DNA of 64,000 nucleotides, taken from positions 1 to 64,000 of the forward strand of contig JAKSSP010000006.1 in NCBI GenBank assembly GCA_024403035.1. Reading direction: 5' to 3'. Shown here in pieces: positions 1-7,636 of this stretch. The translations under genes were made by a program, and so were the position numbers. This stretch comes from Mogibacterium sp. GTDB taxonomy: Bacteria; Bacillota; Clostridia; Peptostreptococcales; Anaerovoracaceae. The notes beneath the pieces were generated by a model. It saw only the letters and a program-made list of their open reading frames with translations, had not been told where the DNA came from and did not search any database. Positions within the stretch are counted from its first letter, which is position 1; every line of letters starts with the position of its first letter.

Positions 1-60
1 GCTCGAACCTATGACCCCCTGCTTGTAAGGCAGGTGCTCTCCCAGCTGAGCTATGATCCC
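1..60 (-). tRNA. tRNA-Val (anticodon TAC), partial at window edge
   Basis: The minus strand starts with the acceptor GGGATCA, followed by a D-arm (AGCTC...GAGC) and an anticodon stem CCTGC/GCAGG around the loop CTTACAA, giving anticodon TAC (valine). The T-arm begins but the 3' part lies outside the window. It is followed closely upstream by tRNA-Met, so the two probably belong to one tRNA transcript. Confidence 0.93.
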
Positions 61-65
61 ACATC

Positions 66-142
66 TGGTAGCGGCGACTGGACTTGAACCAGTGACCTTC
101 CGGGTATGAACCGGACGCTCTAGCCAGCTAAGCTACGCCGCC
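66..142 (-). tRNA. tRNA-Met (anticodon CAT), elongator type
   Basis: A complete cloverleaf can be drawn: acceptor GGCGGCG pairing with CGCCGCT, discriminator A and encoded CCA, anticodon stem TCCGG/CCGGA around TTCATAC (anticodon CAT), and T-arm ACTGG/CCAGT. The first acceptor pair is intact and the anticodon stem lacks the three G-C pairs of initiator tRNA, so it is read as elongator Met; a tRNA-Ile2 with a modified C34 is less likely. Confidence 0.93.
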
Positions 143-196
143 GCATCGCGTGATTTCCTTAATCGCGCTTGATTATACTAACAAAAGTAAAAAGCC

Positions 197-229
197 TTGT
201 CAACAAATTTCACAAATTTGTGTTATACT
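197..229 (+). promoter_or_regulatory. lgt promoter with embedded inverted repeat
   Basis: An extended -10 (TGTTATACT, hexamer at 224-229) lies about 50 bp upstream of lgt. TTGTCA at 197-202 is 21 bp away, too far for an ideal -35. The spacer is filled by a perfect inverted repeat ACAAATTT-CAC-AAATTTGT (204-222), a plausible operator. A small hairpin GTCTG-TTA-CAGAC follows in the leader. Confidence 0.55.
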
Positions 230-278
230 ATTGCAGTGTCTGTTACAGACTCAAAACAGATCAAACAGGAGGTTCTGA

Positions 279-1019
279 ATGGGTCATCCCGATCCTATAG
301 CGTTCACCATATTCGGCATCGACATAAGATGGTACGGCATCCTCATAGCATGCGGAATGCTGCTCGCCGTTCTTTTGTCATGCAGGAGAGCTCCGCGCCA
401 CGGCTTCACCGGCGATGACGTGCTGGATATAGCCCTCTGGATGCTCCCTATCGGTGTCATAGGAGCCAGAGCCTATTACGTCCTGTTCAACCTTGACTAT
501 TATACAACACTCAGGTCGATGCTCGACATCAGGAGCGGCGGACTGGCGATACACGGCGGACTCATATTCGGCATACTCACCGTTATAGTGATCGCGAGGC
601 GGAAAAATATTGAACCGCTTAACGTTCTGGACTGTTTCATCCCTACAGTAGCTCTGGCCCAGGCCATCGGCAGATGGGGCAATTTCTTCAACGGCGAAGC
701 TCACGGCGGTCCAACCGACCTGCCCTGGGCCATACTGGTCGACGGTGAGATGGTACACCCTACCTTCCTTTATGAATCGATATGGTGCGTGATACTCTTC
801 CTTGCGCTCAGCTGGTTTGATATAAACAAAAGGACTGCGCATGGCCAGACCCTTTCGCTTTATCTCATATTCTATTCTCTTGAGCGTTTCTTTGTGGAGT
901 CGCTCCGTACGGACTCACTGATGATAGGTCCGTTCAGGCAGGCGCAGGTGATCAGCCTTTGCACCATAATCCTGGGCATAGTGCTTTACAGATACTCAAG
1001 CAAAAACAAACGCATCTGA
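279..1019 (+). CDS. lgt: Prolipoprotein diacylglyceryl transferase
   Basis: Lgt transfers diacylglycerol from phosphatidylglycerol to the lipobox cysteine of prolipoproteins in the cytoplasmic membrane. The 246-residue protein is near the lower end of the family range and is hydrophobic throughout, with about seven membrane segments. Signature elements are visible: IHGG at 91-94, the Lgt signature GRWGNFFNGE at 131-140 and ERFFVESLR at 202-210, which hold the conserved His, Arg, Asn and Glu. The ATG follows a good AGGAGG ribosome site. It is a single-gene unit with its own promoter and terminator. The predicted lipoprotein at 16882-17475 would be a substrate. Confidence 0.97.
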   Translation: MGHPDPIAFTIFGIDIRWYGILIACGMLLAVLLSCRRAPRHGFTGDDVLDIALWMLPIGVIGARAYYVLFNLDYYTTLRSMLDIRSGGLAIHGGLIFGILTVIVIARRKNIEPLNVLDCFIPTVALAQAIGRWGNFFNGEAHGGPTDLPWAILVDGEMVHPTFLYESIWCVILFLALSWFDINKRTAHGQTLSLYLIFYSLERFFVESLRTDSLMIGPFRQAQVISLCTIILGIVLYRYSSKNKRI

Positions 1020-1042
1020 TTGCATGACCATAATTAAGACAG

Positions 1043-1067
1043 GAGAAGGCCGCGGCCTTCTCTTTTT
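1043..1067 (+). terminator. Rho-independent terminator of lgt
   Basis: GAGAAGGCC and GGCCTTCTC form a nine-pair stem with almost no loop, followed by TTTTTGTT, 24 bp after the lgt stop codon. Confidence 0.9.
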
Positions 1068-1101
1068 GTTGGCAAATGTGACCACAGCATTCTTTATCTT
1101 C

Positions 1102-1139
1102 AAAAAAAGAAAGAAACCGCAAGGGGTGCGGTTTCTTTC
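1102..1139 (-). terminator. Rho-independent terminator reading leftward (ychF side)
   Basis: On the minus strand a 12-pair stem (GAAAGAAACCGC with GCGGTTTCTTTC) is followed by seven U residues. It lies about 160 bp beyond the ychF stop, so the ychF mRNA would have an unusually long 3' untranslated region, unless a separate small RNA ends here. Confidence 0.85.
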
Positions 1140-1296
1140 GAAAAAGGGTATTGGGACTAGAGATAGGATCGCTTTTGCGATCCCTGATTGCATTATATAG
1201 GCCATGCCGGTCTTTTTCAATGAATATGTACTTCAAAAAAAACAATATCGCTGCTTTAAGTACAATCCGAGATCCAAAGGCCGGATTGTCAACCTC
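1140..1296 (-). other. Structured 3' region between ychF and its terminator
   Basis: No convincing gene lies here. Two further perfect inverted repeats are present: GGATCGC-TTTT-GCGATCC at 1166-1183 and ACAATCCG...CGGATTGT at 1262-1289. Neither has a U-tract. The interval is either a structured ychF 3' UTR or a small RNA; I see no clear promoter for the latter. Confidence 0.4.
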
Positions 1297-2391
1297 TTAT
1301 ACATTGAAGAGGAAGTGCATGACATCGCCGTCCTTCACGACATATTCCTTTCCTTCCGACCTCAGCCAGCCTTTTTCCTTTGCTGCGGATATCTTTCCGC
1401 CCACCTCCATGAGCTTATCATATGATATGGTCTCAGCGCGGATAAAGCCTTTTTCAAAGTCCGTATGGATCTTTCCGGCAGCCTGAGGCGCCAGTGTGCC
1501 CCGCTTTATCGTCCACGCCCTGGTCTCGTCCTCTCCTGTCGTGAGGAAACTTATGAGATCGAGCAGCGCGTATGATGATTTGATCAACTTGTCGAGTCCG
1601 GATTCTTCTATTCCCAGCTCCTCCAGGAACATCTCTCTTTCTTCGTCTTCGAGTTCTGCCAGCTCCGCCTCTACCTTGGCGCTGATCACTACGACTTCAG
1701 AACCCTCTTTGGCCGCGTATTCCCTTACAGCCTTTACGTATTCGTTGTCTTCTCCGGAGGCGTCTTCCTCAGACACGTTTGCGGCATATATGACAGGCTT
1801 ATATGTCAGAAGGTCGAGCGACCTTACAAAAGCAGCTTCCTCATCGCTGAGATCCTCTATCTCACGCGCGCGTCTGCCTTCGGAAAGAATGTCGTAGATG
1901 CGCTGCAGAAGATCCAGCTCCCCTCTTGCCGACTTGTCGGCCTTGGCCTGTTTTTCAGTTTTTGCTATCCTGCGCTCCATGACCTCCATGTCGGCGATTA
2001 TGAGCTCGGTATTTATGACTTCTATGTCGTTTACCGGATCTATCCTGCCGTCTACGTGCACCACGTTGTCATCCGCGAAGCATCTGACTACGTGGACTAT
2101 GGCTTCGACCTCTCTTATATGTCCGAGGAACTTGTTGCCCAGGCCCTCGCCTTTGGACGCGCCCTTTACAAGGCCTGCTATATCGCTGAATTCTATTGTA
2201 GTGTAAATGGTCTTCTTTGAGTTGTAGACCTTTGAGAGCGTCGTTACGCGCTCGTCAGGCACCGTTACCACGCCCACATTAGGCTCTATGGTGCAGAACG
2301 GATAATTTGCCGCCTCAGCGCCCGCCTTTGTGATAGCGTTGAACAGTGTGCTCTTGCCTACATTAGGAAGTCCTACGATTCCGAGTTTCAT
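1297..2391 (-). CDS. ychF: Redox-regulated ATPase/GTPase YchF (OLA1 family)
   Basis: YchF is a universally conserved Obg-family P-loop NTPase that prefers ATP and associates with ribosomes, with links to translation and oxidative stress. The 364 residues match the usual family length. Walker A reads GLPNVGKST at 7-15, followed by the YchF-type switch and the C-terminal TGS domain, including the motif [19 protein letters not shown]. An AGGAGA ribosome site precedes the ATG. It is divergent from the RNase H-like gene, with about 65 bp between the start codons, and is monocistronic. Confidence 0.97.
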   Translation of the reverse strand: MKLGIVGLPNVGKSTLFNAITKAGAEAANYPFCTIEPNVGVVTVPDERVTTLSKVYNSKKTIYTTIEFSDIAGLVKGASKGEGLGNKFLGHIREVEAIVHVVRCFADDNVVHVDGRIDPVNDIEVINTELIIADMEVMERRIAKTEKQAKADKSARGELDLLQRIYDILSEGRRAREIEDLSDEEAAFVRSLDLLTYKPVIYAANVSEEDASGEDNEYVKAVREYAAKEGSEVVVISAKVEAELAELEDEEREMFLEELGIEESGLDKLIKSSYALLDLISFLTTGEDETRAWTIKRGTLAPQAAGKIHTDFEKGFIRAETISYDKLMEVGGKISAAKEKGWLRSEGKEYVVKDGDVMHFLFNV

Positions 2392-2420
2392 TTTGTCACA
2401 TCTCCTTTTCTGTATGCCGA

Positions 2421-2449
2421 TTTACTCTATCACGAAGATAAGTTAAAAT
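2421..2449 (+). promoter_or_regulatory. Promoter placed for a leaderless transcript
   Basis: TTTACT (2421-2426), a 17-bp spacer and TAAAAT (2444-2449) form a sigma-A-type promoter. The expected start site, six to eight bases beyond the -10, falls on the ATG at 2457, and no ribosome binding site precedes that ATG. Confidence 0.5.
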
Positions 2450-2456
2450 CAAACAG

Positions 2457-3458
2457 ATGAAAGTTTTTACGAGAGACTACAGGATAACAGGCGAATACCA
2501 CCCTCTCTGGGGAGATTATTTCGATGGCATGGAGCCGTGTGTCTTGGACATAGAGGCCACCGGCCTTGACCGCAGCAGATGCAAGGCCGTGCTTATCGGT
2601 CTTTTGATGCGCTCGGATAAGGGAGTTACCATCACGCAGCTTCTGGCAGAGAACCATTATGAAGAAGATAAGGTGCTGGACGCCGCGATGGACTATCTTG
2701 AGAAAAACAACGCGGGTTATCTGGTGACATACAATGGCTGCGCCTATGACGTCCCATTCCTGAACGCCAGGCTGGATGCCAACTTCATGGGCAGACACAT
2801 AGGAATGTATCATTTTGACCTGTATAGGTTCCTCTGCAAATGTACGGACATGAGAAAGCGCGTGGACAGGATGAGCCAGATGTCCATAGAAGACCATTAC
2901 GGCATATTGTCCGACCGCGGAGATACCATCAACGGGCGCGAAAGTGTTGCCCTCTTTGATCAGTATGCCCTATCCGGCAACAGCACGATAGAAAAGATAA
3001 TACTGACACACAACAGAGAAGACGTACTGCACCTTCACAGACTGATGTATCTTACACTCGCTGATGTGCCTGATATCCATCAGGCACTGGCCGTTTACGG
3101 CCTACCTGCCGCCGGCGGCAGGCTCAGCGTCAGACATACGATAAAAAGAGCTGCTTCAGGCAAAAAAGCGGACCCTGTCCTGAAGATAACAGGCGAACAG
3201 ATAAAGGATCCTGTATCCTGCGCGTATTTCCCTGACGGAAACAGTCCTGTAACAGCTGTATTCAATTCAGAGAGCCGCTCATTCGAGATAGATGTGCCTG
3301 TAAACACTCATCCGGAATCGTTGTTCATGGACACATCTCTCCTTGGCGCTGACGCGTTCAAGGATGATCCGGACTGTGTCAACAACTACCTGATACTCAA
3401 CGCGCGTACAACGAATCTTGTCTCACGCTATCTTGCTGAAAAGTATTACGATATGTAA
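2457..3458 (+). CDS. RNase H-like exonuclease-fold protein (YprB family)
   Basis: The first ~200 residues form a DEDD-type RNase H-like exonuclease fold as in Bacillus YprB. Visible acidic motifs are LDIEATGL (near residue 30), TYNGCAYDVPFL (near 100) and HNREDVLHL (near 190), matching Exo I, II and III of this superfamily. The remaining ~130 residues have no motif I recognise and may form a substrate-binding domain. The biological substrate of the family is not established. There is no Shine-Dalgarno sequence, and the promoter -10 ends only seven bases upstream, suggesting leaderless translation. The stop codon lies inside a TATGTAAAG palindrome. Confidence 0.85.
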   Translation: MKVFTRDYRITGEYHPLWGDYFDGMEPCVLDIEATGLDRSRCKAVLIGLLMRSDKGVTITQLLAENHYEEDKVLDAAMDYLEKNNAGYLVTYNGCAYDVPFLNARLDANFMGRHIGMYHFDLYRFLCKCTDMRKRVDRMSQMSIEDHYGILSDRGDTINGRESVALFDQYALSGNSTIEKIILTHNREDVLHLHRLMYLTLADVPDIHQALAVYGLPAAGGRLSVRHTIKRAASGKKADPVLKITGEQIKDPVSCAYFPDGNSPVTAVFNSESRSFEIDVPVNTHPESLFMDTSLLGADAFKDDPDCVNNYLILNARTTNLVSRYLAEKYYDM

Positions 3459-3473
3459 AGTTTTCTTTACATA
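3452..3473. repeat. Palindromic repeat copy 1 (TATGTAAAG-TTTT-CTTTACATA)
   Basis: Perfect nine-base arms flank a four-base spacer. The TAA inside the left arm is the stop codon of the upstream coding region (ends 3458). It is one of eight related palindromes in this window, and is followed by a separate terminator at 3487. Confidence 0.85.
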
Positions 3474-3486
3474 ATTGCGCATAATA

Positions 3487-3514
3487 AATGCTGCCCTTCT
3501 GAGGCAGCATTTTG
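3487..3514 (+). terminator. Rho-independent terminator between convergent genes
   Basis: AATGCTGCC and GGCAGCATT form a nine-pair stem, followed by TTGATTT on the plus strand. On the minus strand the stem is followed only by TATTATG, so it probably works better rightward, though the yitT-like gene has no other terminator visible. Confidence 0.75.
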
Positions 3515-3528
3515 ATTTGCATTCACTT

Positions 3529-4533
3529 TTATCCGTCTATTTTGTGGATGTCCGAGAATCCTCTTCCCACTCCCCATACGGACTTGACACTGATTACCGA
3601 AACGAAGGACTTCGGATCTTCCTTGGCCAGGTGCCTTTTTATAAGAAAGCTCTCGCGTGGCGAGCAGAGTATCTTGAGCTGCTTTCTCTTGTCTCCTGTA
3701 TACTCTCCGGTGATCTCAATGCTTGAAACGCCGCGGCCGAGTTCATTCATTATGAAATCGGTCAGAGCATCTGCATCACCCGGAATGATATCCAGCTCTA
3801 CTATCTTATTGCTGAGACCGTACATAACAGCCTCGCTGACTCTCATCGACATGTAAATGATGATTACAGCGTAGAGAGCAATGTTTACTCCGAATACGAA
3901 CGCGCTGGCTATTACGATCAGGGAGTTGATCGCGAAAGTTATGTCGTTTATGCCAAGATGAGGCAGCCAGCGGAACTTGATGACCTTAGCGAGAGAATCT
4001 GTCCCACCCGATGAGAAGCCGGCTCTGAACGTGAGTCCTCCGGAAATACCCATTACTACACCGCAGAATACCGAAACAAGGAAGAGGTCATCGTTTTTTA
4101 CGATAACTACATTATTGACTTCAAGCACGAACATCACGATCGGGTAAGTCAAGGACATCAGAAGTATCTTTCTGACCTCCTTCCACCCAAGAAATATCCA
4201 TACTATCGCGGTTATGATAAGAGCCAAAGCATAGTAAACAAGCGAATAGTTCCAGTGTGTGTAGTTTTGTATGATCCTTGCGATACCCGTGATGCCTCCA
4301 AAAGTAAGACCGTTCGGCAGCATGATGGATACCGTCGCAAGCGAGCCCATTACAACTCCTAGAAGCGACATGCCTACCTCACGCGCCCTGACCCTCAGTT
4401 TTGAATGTCCGTGGAATTCAGGGTCATGGAAATATCTCGCGTTTGCCTCCTTGTTTTCCGCGACTTCTTTCTCAAGCTTCCTGTCAAAGCTGCTCATAGC
4501 TGTATTTTCTTTTTTCTTTTCTTTATCACTCAT
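3529..4533 (-). CDS. YitT family membrane protein (with DUF2179 domain), paralog 1
   Basis: About 60 hydrophilic, charged N-terminal residues precede five or so membrane segments (the YitT domain) and a soluble C-terminal DUF2179 domain of ~90 residues. The family is common in Firmicutes and its transported substrate, if any, is unknown. It is the last gene of a very long minus-strand gene run and starts 12 bp after the methyltransferase gene. A second family member lies at 46777-47676; both share the stretch PNGLTFGGITGIAR / PNGMTSGGMPGIAR and the C-terminal SSGGTD...VKF pattern. The long basic-acidic N-terminus is found only in this copy. Confidence 0.88.
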   Translation of the reverse strand: MSDKEKKKENTAMSSFDRKLEKEVAENKEANARYFHDPEFHGHSKLRVRAREVGMSLLGVVMGSLATVSIMLPNGLTFGGITGIARIIQNYTHWNYSLVYYALALIITAIVWIFLGWKEVRKILLMSLTYPIVMFVLEVNNVVIVKNDDLFLVSVFCGVVMGISGGLTFRAGFSSGGTDSLAKVIKFRWLPHLGINDITFAINSLIVIASAFVFGVNIALYAVIIIYMSMRVSEAVMYGLSNKIVELDIIPGDADALTDFIMNELGRGVSSIEITGEYTGDKRKQLKILCSPRESFLIKRHLAKEDPKSFVSVISVKSVWGVGRGFSDIHKIDG

Positions 4534-4545
4534 TTTTTATTTGGA

Positions 4546-5844
4546 TCATCCTTCCATGATGAAGGATGATTCATACTCCTTGCCGAATATGTCAACAACG
4601 ACAGCCTCGAAGCTGCCGCCCGAGATGAAGCTCATGCTTTCATCATCAGCGTCAAATATGTTTTTAGCCTCAAAGGTTCCGTTGTATTCGGGATCTATTA
4701 TCACATGGTCCGCAAACTGCAGTCTGTCAGCCTTCAGAGCGTTTTCTACATGTATGCGGTCCTTCATCTGCACTGATCCGGTATCTATGTCCGGCACCAG
4801 ATCGATGAGCCTGCACTTGTACAGGTCTCTTCCGTCCTCAAGACGGTCAACGCTCAGTATGGCTATGTCAGCCCTGCCCCTCTGAAGTTTGACCGGCTCT
4901 TGTCTCATGAATTCGAACTTCGCGCCGGCCTTTCTGAGCCTGCGCCTTGCCATCGAAGTCGCTATCTCCTCGCTGTCGCAGCCTATCCACCTTCTGCCGA
5001 GCATCCGGGCAGCCTCAAGCAGGCTTCCGCTTCCGCAGAAGAAATCGCCCGCGAGGTCGCCCTCTTCCGTCGACGCCAGAACGATGCGCTTCATGAGTTC
5101 AAGCGGTTTCTGAGTAGCGTAGCCTGTGCGTTCGGACGAGGTTCGTCCTACCATGTCTATGCTCCAGACGTCCTTCATATTAACGAGAGTATACCAGCCG
5201 CCCTCGTCCTTGTACTCCGCGACGCCCCTGAACCTGTAAGGTTTGCGGTCTCTGTTATAGGACTTTTCCTTCGGAACGTCAAGATAATATTTTGAAGTTT
5301 TTGAATATACAAGGATGCTGTCGTGCTTTCTGGCGAAATGGCGCTTGCCTGATCCGCCCGACTTATACTGCCAGATGATCTCGTTGACGAAGTTCTTCTC
5401 TCCCATCAGCTCGTCAAGCACAAGCTTGATGTAGTGCGACGAATGCCAGTCAAGGTGTATCCACATGAGACCGTCATCCGCCAGAAGATCCTTCATCAGC
5501 AGCAGGCGGACGGCCATGTTCTCAATATAGTATTCGAGGCTGCGGTCGAACTTGTCGTCGTATGCCAGATGGTGCACCTTGTGGCTGGCTCCGGCGCTGT
5601 CTTTTACGCTGACAGAGGCGTTGAAGCTTGAGCGCGTAAAGAAAGGCGGATCGATATAGATCAGCCTGAAAGCGCCCGCATAGCCCCTCGAGAGCAGTCC
5701 CTTCATGTATTCGAGGTTGTCGCCCAGGCACAGTTCGTTTGCACCTGTCATGCCGTCTTCTGCAAGTGAAGGAGAGCCATGCACTTCCTCGTACATGGCT
5801 CTGCCCTTTTTAAGTCCTTCAAGAATCTGTTCTGTCGTTGTCAT
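4546..5844 (-). CDS. Orphan DNA methyltransferase (beta-class, amino-methylating)
   Basis: The catalytic motif IV DPPF (residues ~65-68) comes before the S-adenosylmethionine motif I FCGSG (~269-273), with TQKPLEL just upstream of it. This is the order of beta-class N6-adenine/N4-cytosine methyltransferases, such as type III Mod proteins. The last ~115 residues are an extra domain that I do not recognise. No restriction endonuclease or specificity gene is nearby; the gene sits in a housekeeping operon. I place the start at the ATG at 5844, coupled to the preceding stop as TGATATG; an in-frame GTG at 5865 would add seven residues and overlap the upstream gene. Confidence 0.88.
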   Translation of the reverse strand: MTTTEQILEGLKKGRAMYEEVHGSPSLAEDGMTGANELCLGDNLEYMKGLLSRGYAGAFRLIYIDPPFFTRSSFNASVSVKDSAGASHKVHHLAYDDKFDRSLEYYIENMAVRLLLMKDLLADDGLMWIHLDWHSSHYIKLVLDELMGEKNFVNEIIWQYKSGGSGKRHFARKHDSILVYSKTSKYYLDVPKEKSYNRDRKPYRFRGVAEYKDEGGWYTLVNMKDVWSIDMVGRTSSERTGYATQKPLELMKRIVLASTEEGDLAGDFFCGSGSLLEAARMLGRRWIGCDSEEIATSMARRRLRKAGAKFEFMRQEPVKLQRGRADIAILSVDRLEDGRDLYKCRLIDLVPDIDTGSVQMKDRIHVENALKADRLQFADHVIIDPEYNGTFEAKNIFDADDESMSFISGGSFEAVVVDIFGKEYESSFIMEG

Positions 5845-5845
5845 A

Positions 5846-6268
5846 TCAGTTGAGTACTTCGACACCTTCGAATACGACGCCGATCATCTCTTCAAGCTCT
5901 GCGCTCACGCTGAGAACGAAGTCGATCCCGGATTCCTTCGAAATGATCTTGATCTTCTCAATGAAGCTCGGCAAAACGTCCAGAGCGAAATCTCTGTGTC
6001 GCATGATGCCGTCAAGGAAGATCGTTTCGATATCATTGTCAGAACTCATGATACCGAACAGGAATCCGATATACTCGTCCTCATTGGTGATGTGCGGAAA
6101 ATCCTCCATGCATACGACTCTGATTTTATAGTCAAGGTCGTAGATGAGTCTTGAATTCTTGTTGATAAATACGATACTTCCTCTGGCTGTCTGGACAGTC
6201 TCATTCGCCAGCTCAATCATTCTTTTGGTCTTGCCGCTTCCTTTATGTCCAATCAATAGTTTGACCAT
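5846..6268 (-). CDS. Small P-loop ATPase-like protein of unknown function
   Basis: This 140-residue protein starts with a Walker A motif (GHKGSGKTK, residues 7-15) and has a Walker B-like stretch ETIFLDGI near residue 82. It is small for an AAA or RecA protein, so it may be a minimal nucleotide-binding regulator. It follows glyA by 22 bp and its stop codon is coupled to the methyltransferase start. That tight pairing suggests joint expression but does not prove joint function. I cannot assign a substrate or partner. Confidence 0.75.
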   Translation of the reverse strand: MVKLLIGHKGSGKTKRMIELANETVQTARGSIVFINKNSRLIYDLDYKIRVVCMEDFPHITNEDEYIGFLFGIMSSDNDIETIFLDGIMRHRDFALDVLPSFIEKIKIISKESGIDFVLSVSAELEEMIGVVFEGVEVLN

Positions 6269-6290
6269 AGGTCAGTACCTCCCCTTTAGT

Positions 6291-7568
6291 TTATTTTGCT
6301 TCTGCTGCCTCTGCTGCCTTCTTTGCTCTGAGTTCCTTTACTACGTCATCAATTCTGTGAACGACTTTACGGAAGTCATCTTCGAGGAATCCTCTTGTAG
6401 TCATAGGAGCAGTTCCTACACGTACGCCGGATGTCTGGAACGGTGATCTCTTTTCATTAGGAACGCAGTTCTTGTTGAGCGTGATGCCTACCTCGTCGCA
6501 TGCTGCCTGCAGCTCTTTGCCCGAGAACGGCTCATCGCTGAGGTCTACCAGGAATACGTGATTGTCTGTTCCGCCTGTAACGATCTTATAGCCCATCTTT
6601 ATGAACTCGTCAGCCAGTGCTGCGCAGTTGAGTCTTACCTGATGAGCGTATGCCTTGAACTCAGGCTTCAGAGCTTCCTCAGCACATACAGCCTTGCCTG
6701 CGATGATGTGGCAGAGCGGGCCGCCCTGTGCGTATGGGAACACAGCGGAGTCAACAGCCTTTGCGAGCTCCGGTCTTGCGAAGATCAGTCCGCCGCGAGG
6801 TCCTCTGAGTGTCTTGTGTGTAGTTGTAGTAACGATGTCAGCATAACCGAACGGCGATGGATGCTCTCCGGCAGCTACGAGACCGGCGATGTGTGCCATG
6901 TCTACCATGAAGTAAGCTCCTACTTCCTTTGCGATCTCAGCAAATGCAGGGAAATCGATGATCCTTGCGTATGCAGATGCTCCTGTGAGGATCAGTTTAG
7001 GCTTTACTTCATGAGCTTTCTTTCTTACGTCTTCCATGTCGATACGGCCGTTGTCGTCAACATCATAGGAGACTACGTTGTAAAGCTTGCCGCTGAAGTT
7101 TACGCCGGAACCATGCGTGAGGTGTCCGCCGTTGTCAAGGCTGAGACCAAGGATGGTGTCACCCGGCTCAAGTACTGACTTATAAGCAGCGAAGTTAGCC
7201 TGTGAACCCGAGTGAGGCTGTACGTTTACGTGATAGTCTGTGTTGAATACCTTTCTCCACAGATCGCAGCAGTACTCTTCGAGTTCGTCTACGACGATAG
7301 TTCCGCCGTAGTATCTGCCCTTGTTGCCTGATGTCCTTACGATAGGAGCCTGAGGATATCCCTCAGCATACTTCCACGAAAGGCAGCTTCCGCAGGCGGC
7401 CATTACGGCCTCGGAGCAATAGTTCTCGGATGCGATAAGCTCCACGTTGTTCTTCTGTCTCAGATACTCTCTGTTTACGAGGTCTGCAACTTTTTCTGAA
7501 CTCTTGCGGATCTCCTCAACTATCATCTGGTTATAGTTGCTGTTGTCGTTTCCGTTTCTGTCAAACAT
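6291..7568 (-). CDS. glyA: Serine hydroxymethyltransferase
   Basis: The enzyme interconverts serine plus tetrahydrofolate with glycine plus 5,10-methylene-THF, the main source of one-carbon units. It is a PLP enzyme of 425 residues, the typical length. The PLP lysine is in [14 protein letters not shown] (K near 252), and the conserved YYGG, SGSQAN and DMAHIAGL motifs are present. Downstream of folC and folD in the same transcription direction, it forms part of a folate/one-carbon theme in this gene run. An alanine-rich C-terminal tail ([10 protein letters not shown]) is slightly unusual. Confidence 0.97.
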   Translation of the reverse strand: MFDRNGNDNSNYNQMIVEEIRKSSEKVADLVNREYLRQKNNVELIASENYCSEAVMAACGSCLSWKYAEGYPQAPIVRTSGNKGRYYGGTIVVDELEEYCCDLWRKVFNTDYHVNVQPHSGSQANFAAYKSVLEPGDTILGLSLDNGGHLTHGSGVNFSGKLYNVVSYDVDDNGRIDMEDVRKKAHEVKPKLILTGASAYARIIDFPAFAEIAKEVGAYFMVDMAHIAGLVAAGEHPSPFGYADIVTTTTHKTLRGPRGGLIFARPELAKAVDSAVFPYAQGGPLCHIIAGKAVCAEEALKPEFKAYAHQVRLNCAALADEFIKMGYKIVTGGTDNHVFLVDLSDEPFSGKELQAACDEVGITLNKNCVPNEKRSPFQTSGVRVGTAPMTTRGFLEDDFRKVVHRIDDVVKELRAKKAAEAAEAK

Positions 7569-7636
7569 GGTACCGGTCCTTTCTCCACATTATTGATTTG
7601 GAAATGATTTAGTGATGACTTTATATATTCGGGATT

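Noticed and set aside
952-1245. Small minus-strand reading frames between lgt and ychF
   Set aside because: They overlap terminator hairpins, lack ribosome sites and have no recognisable protein pattern.
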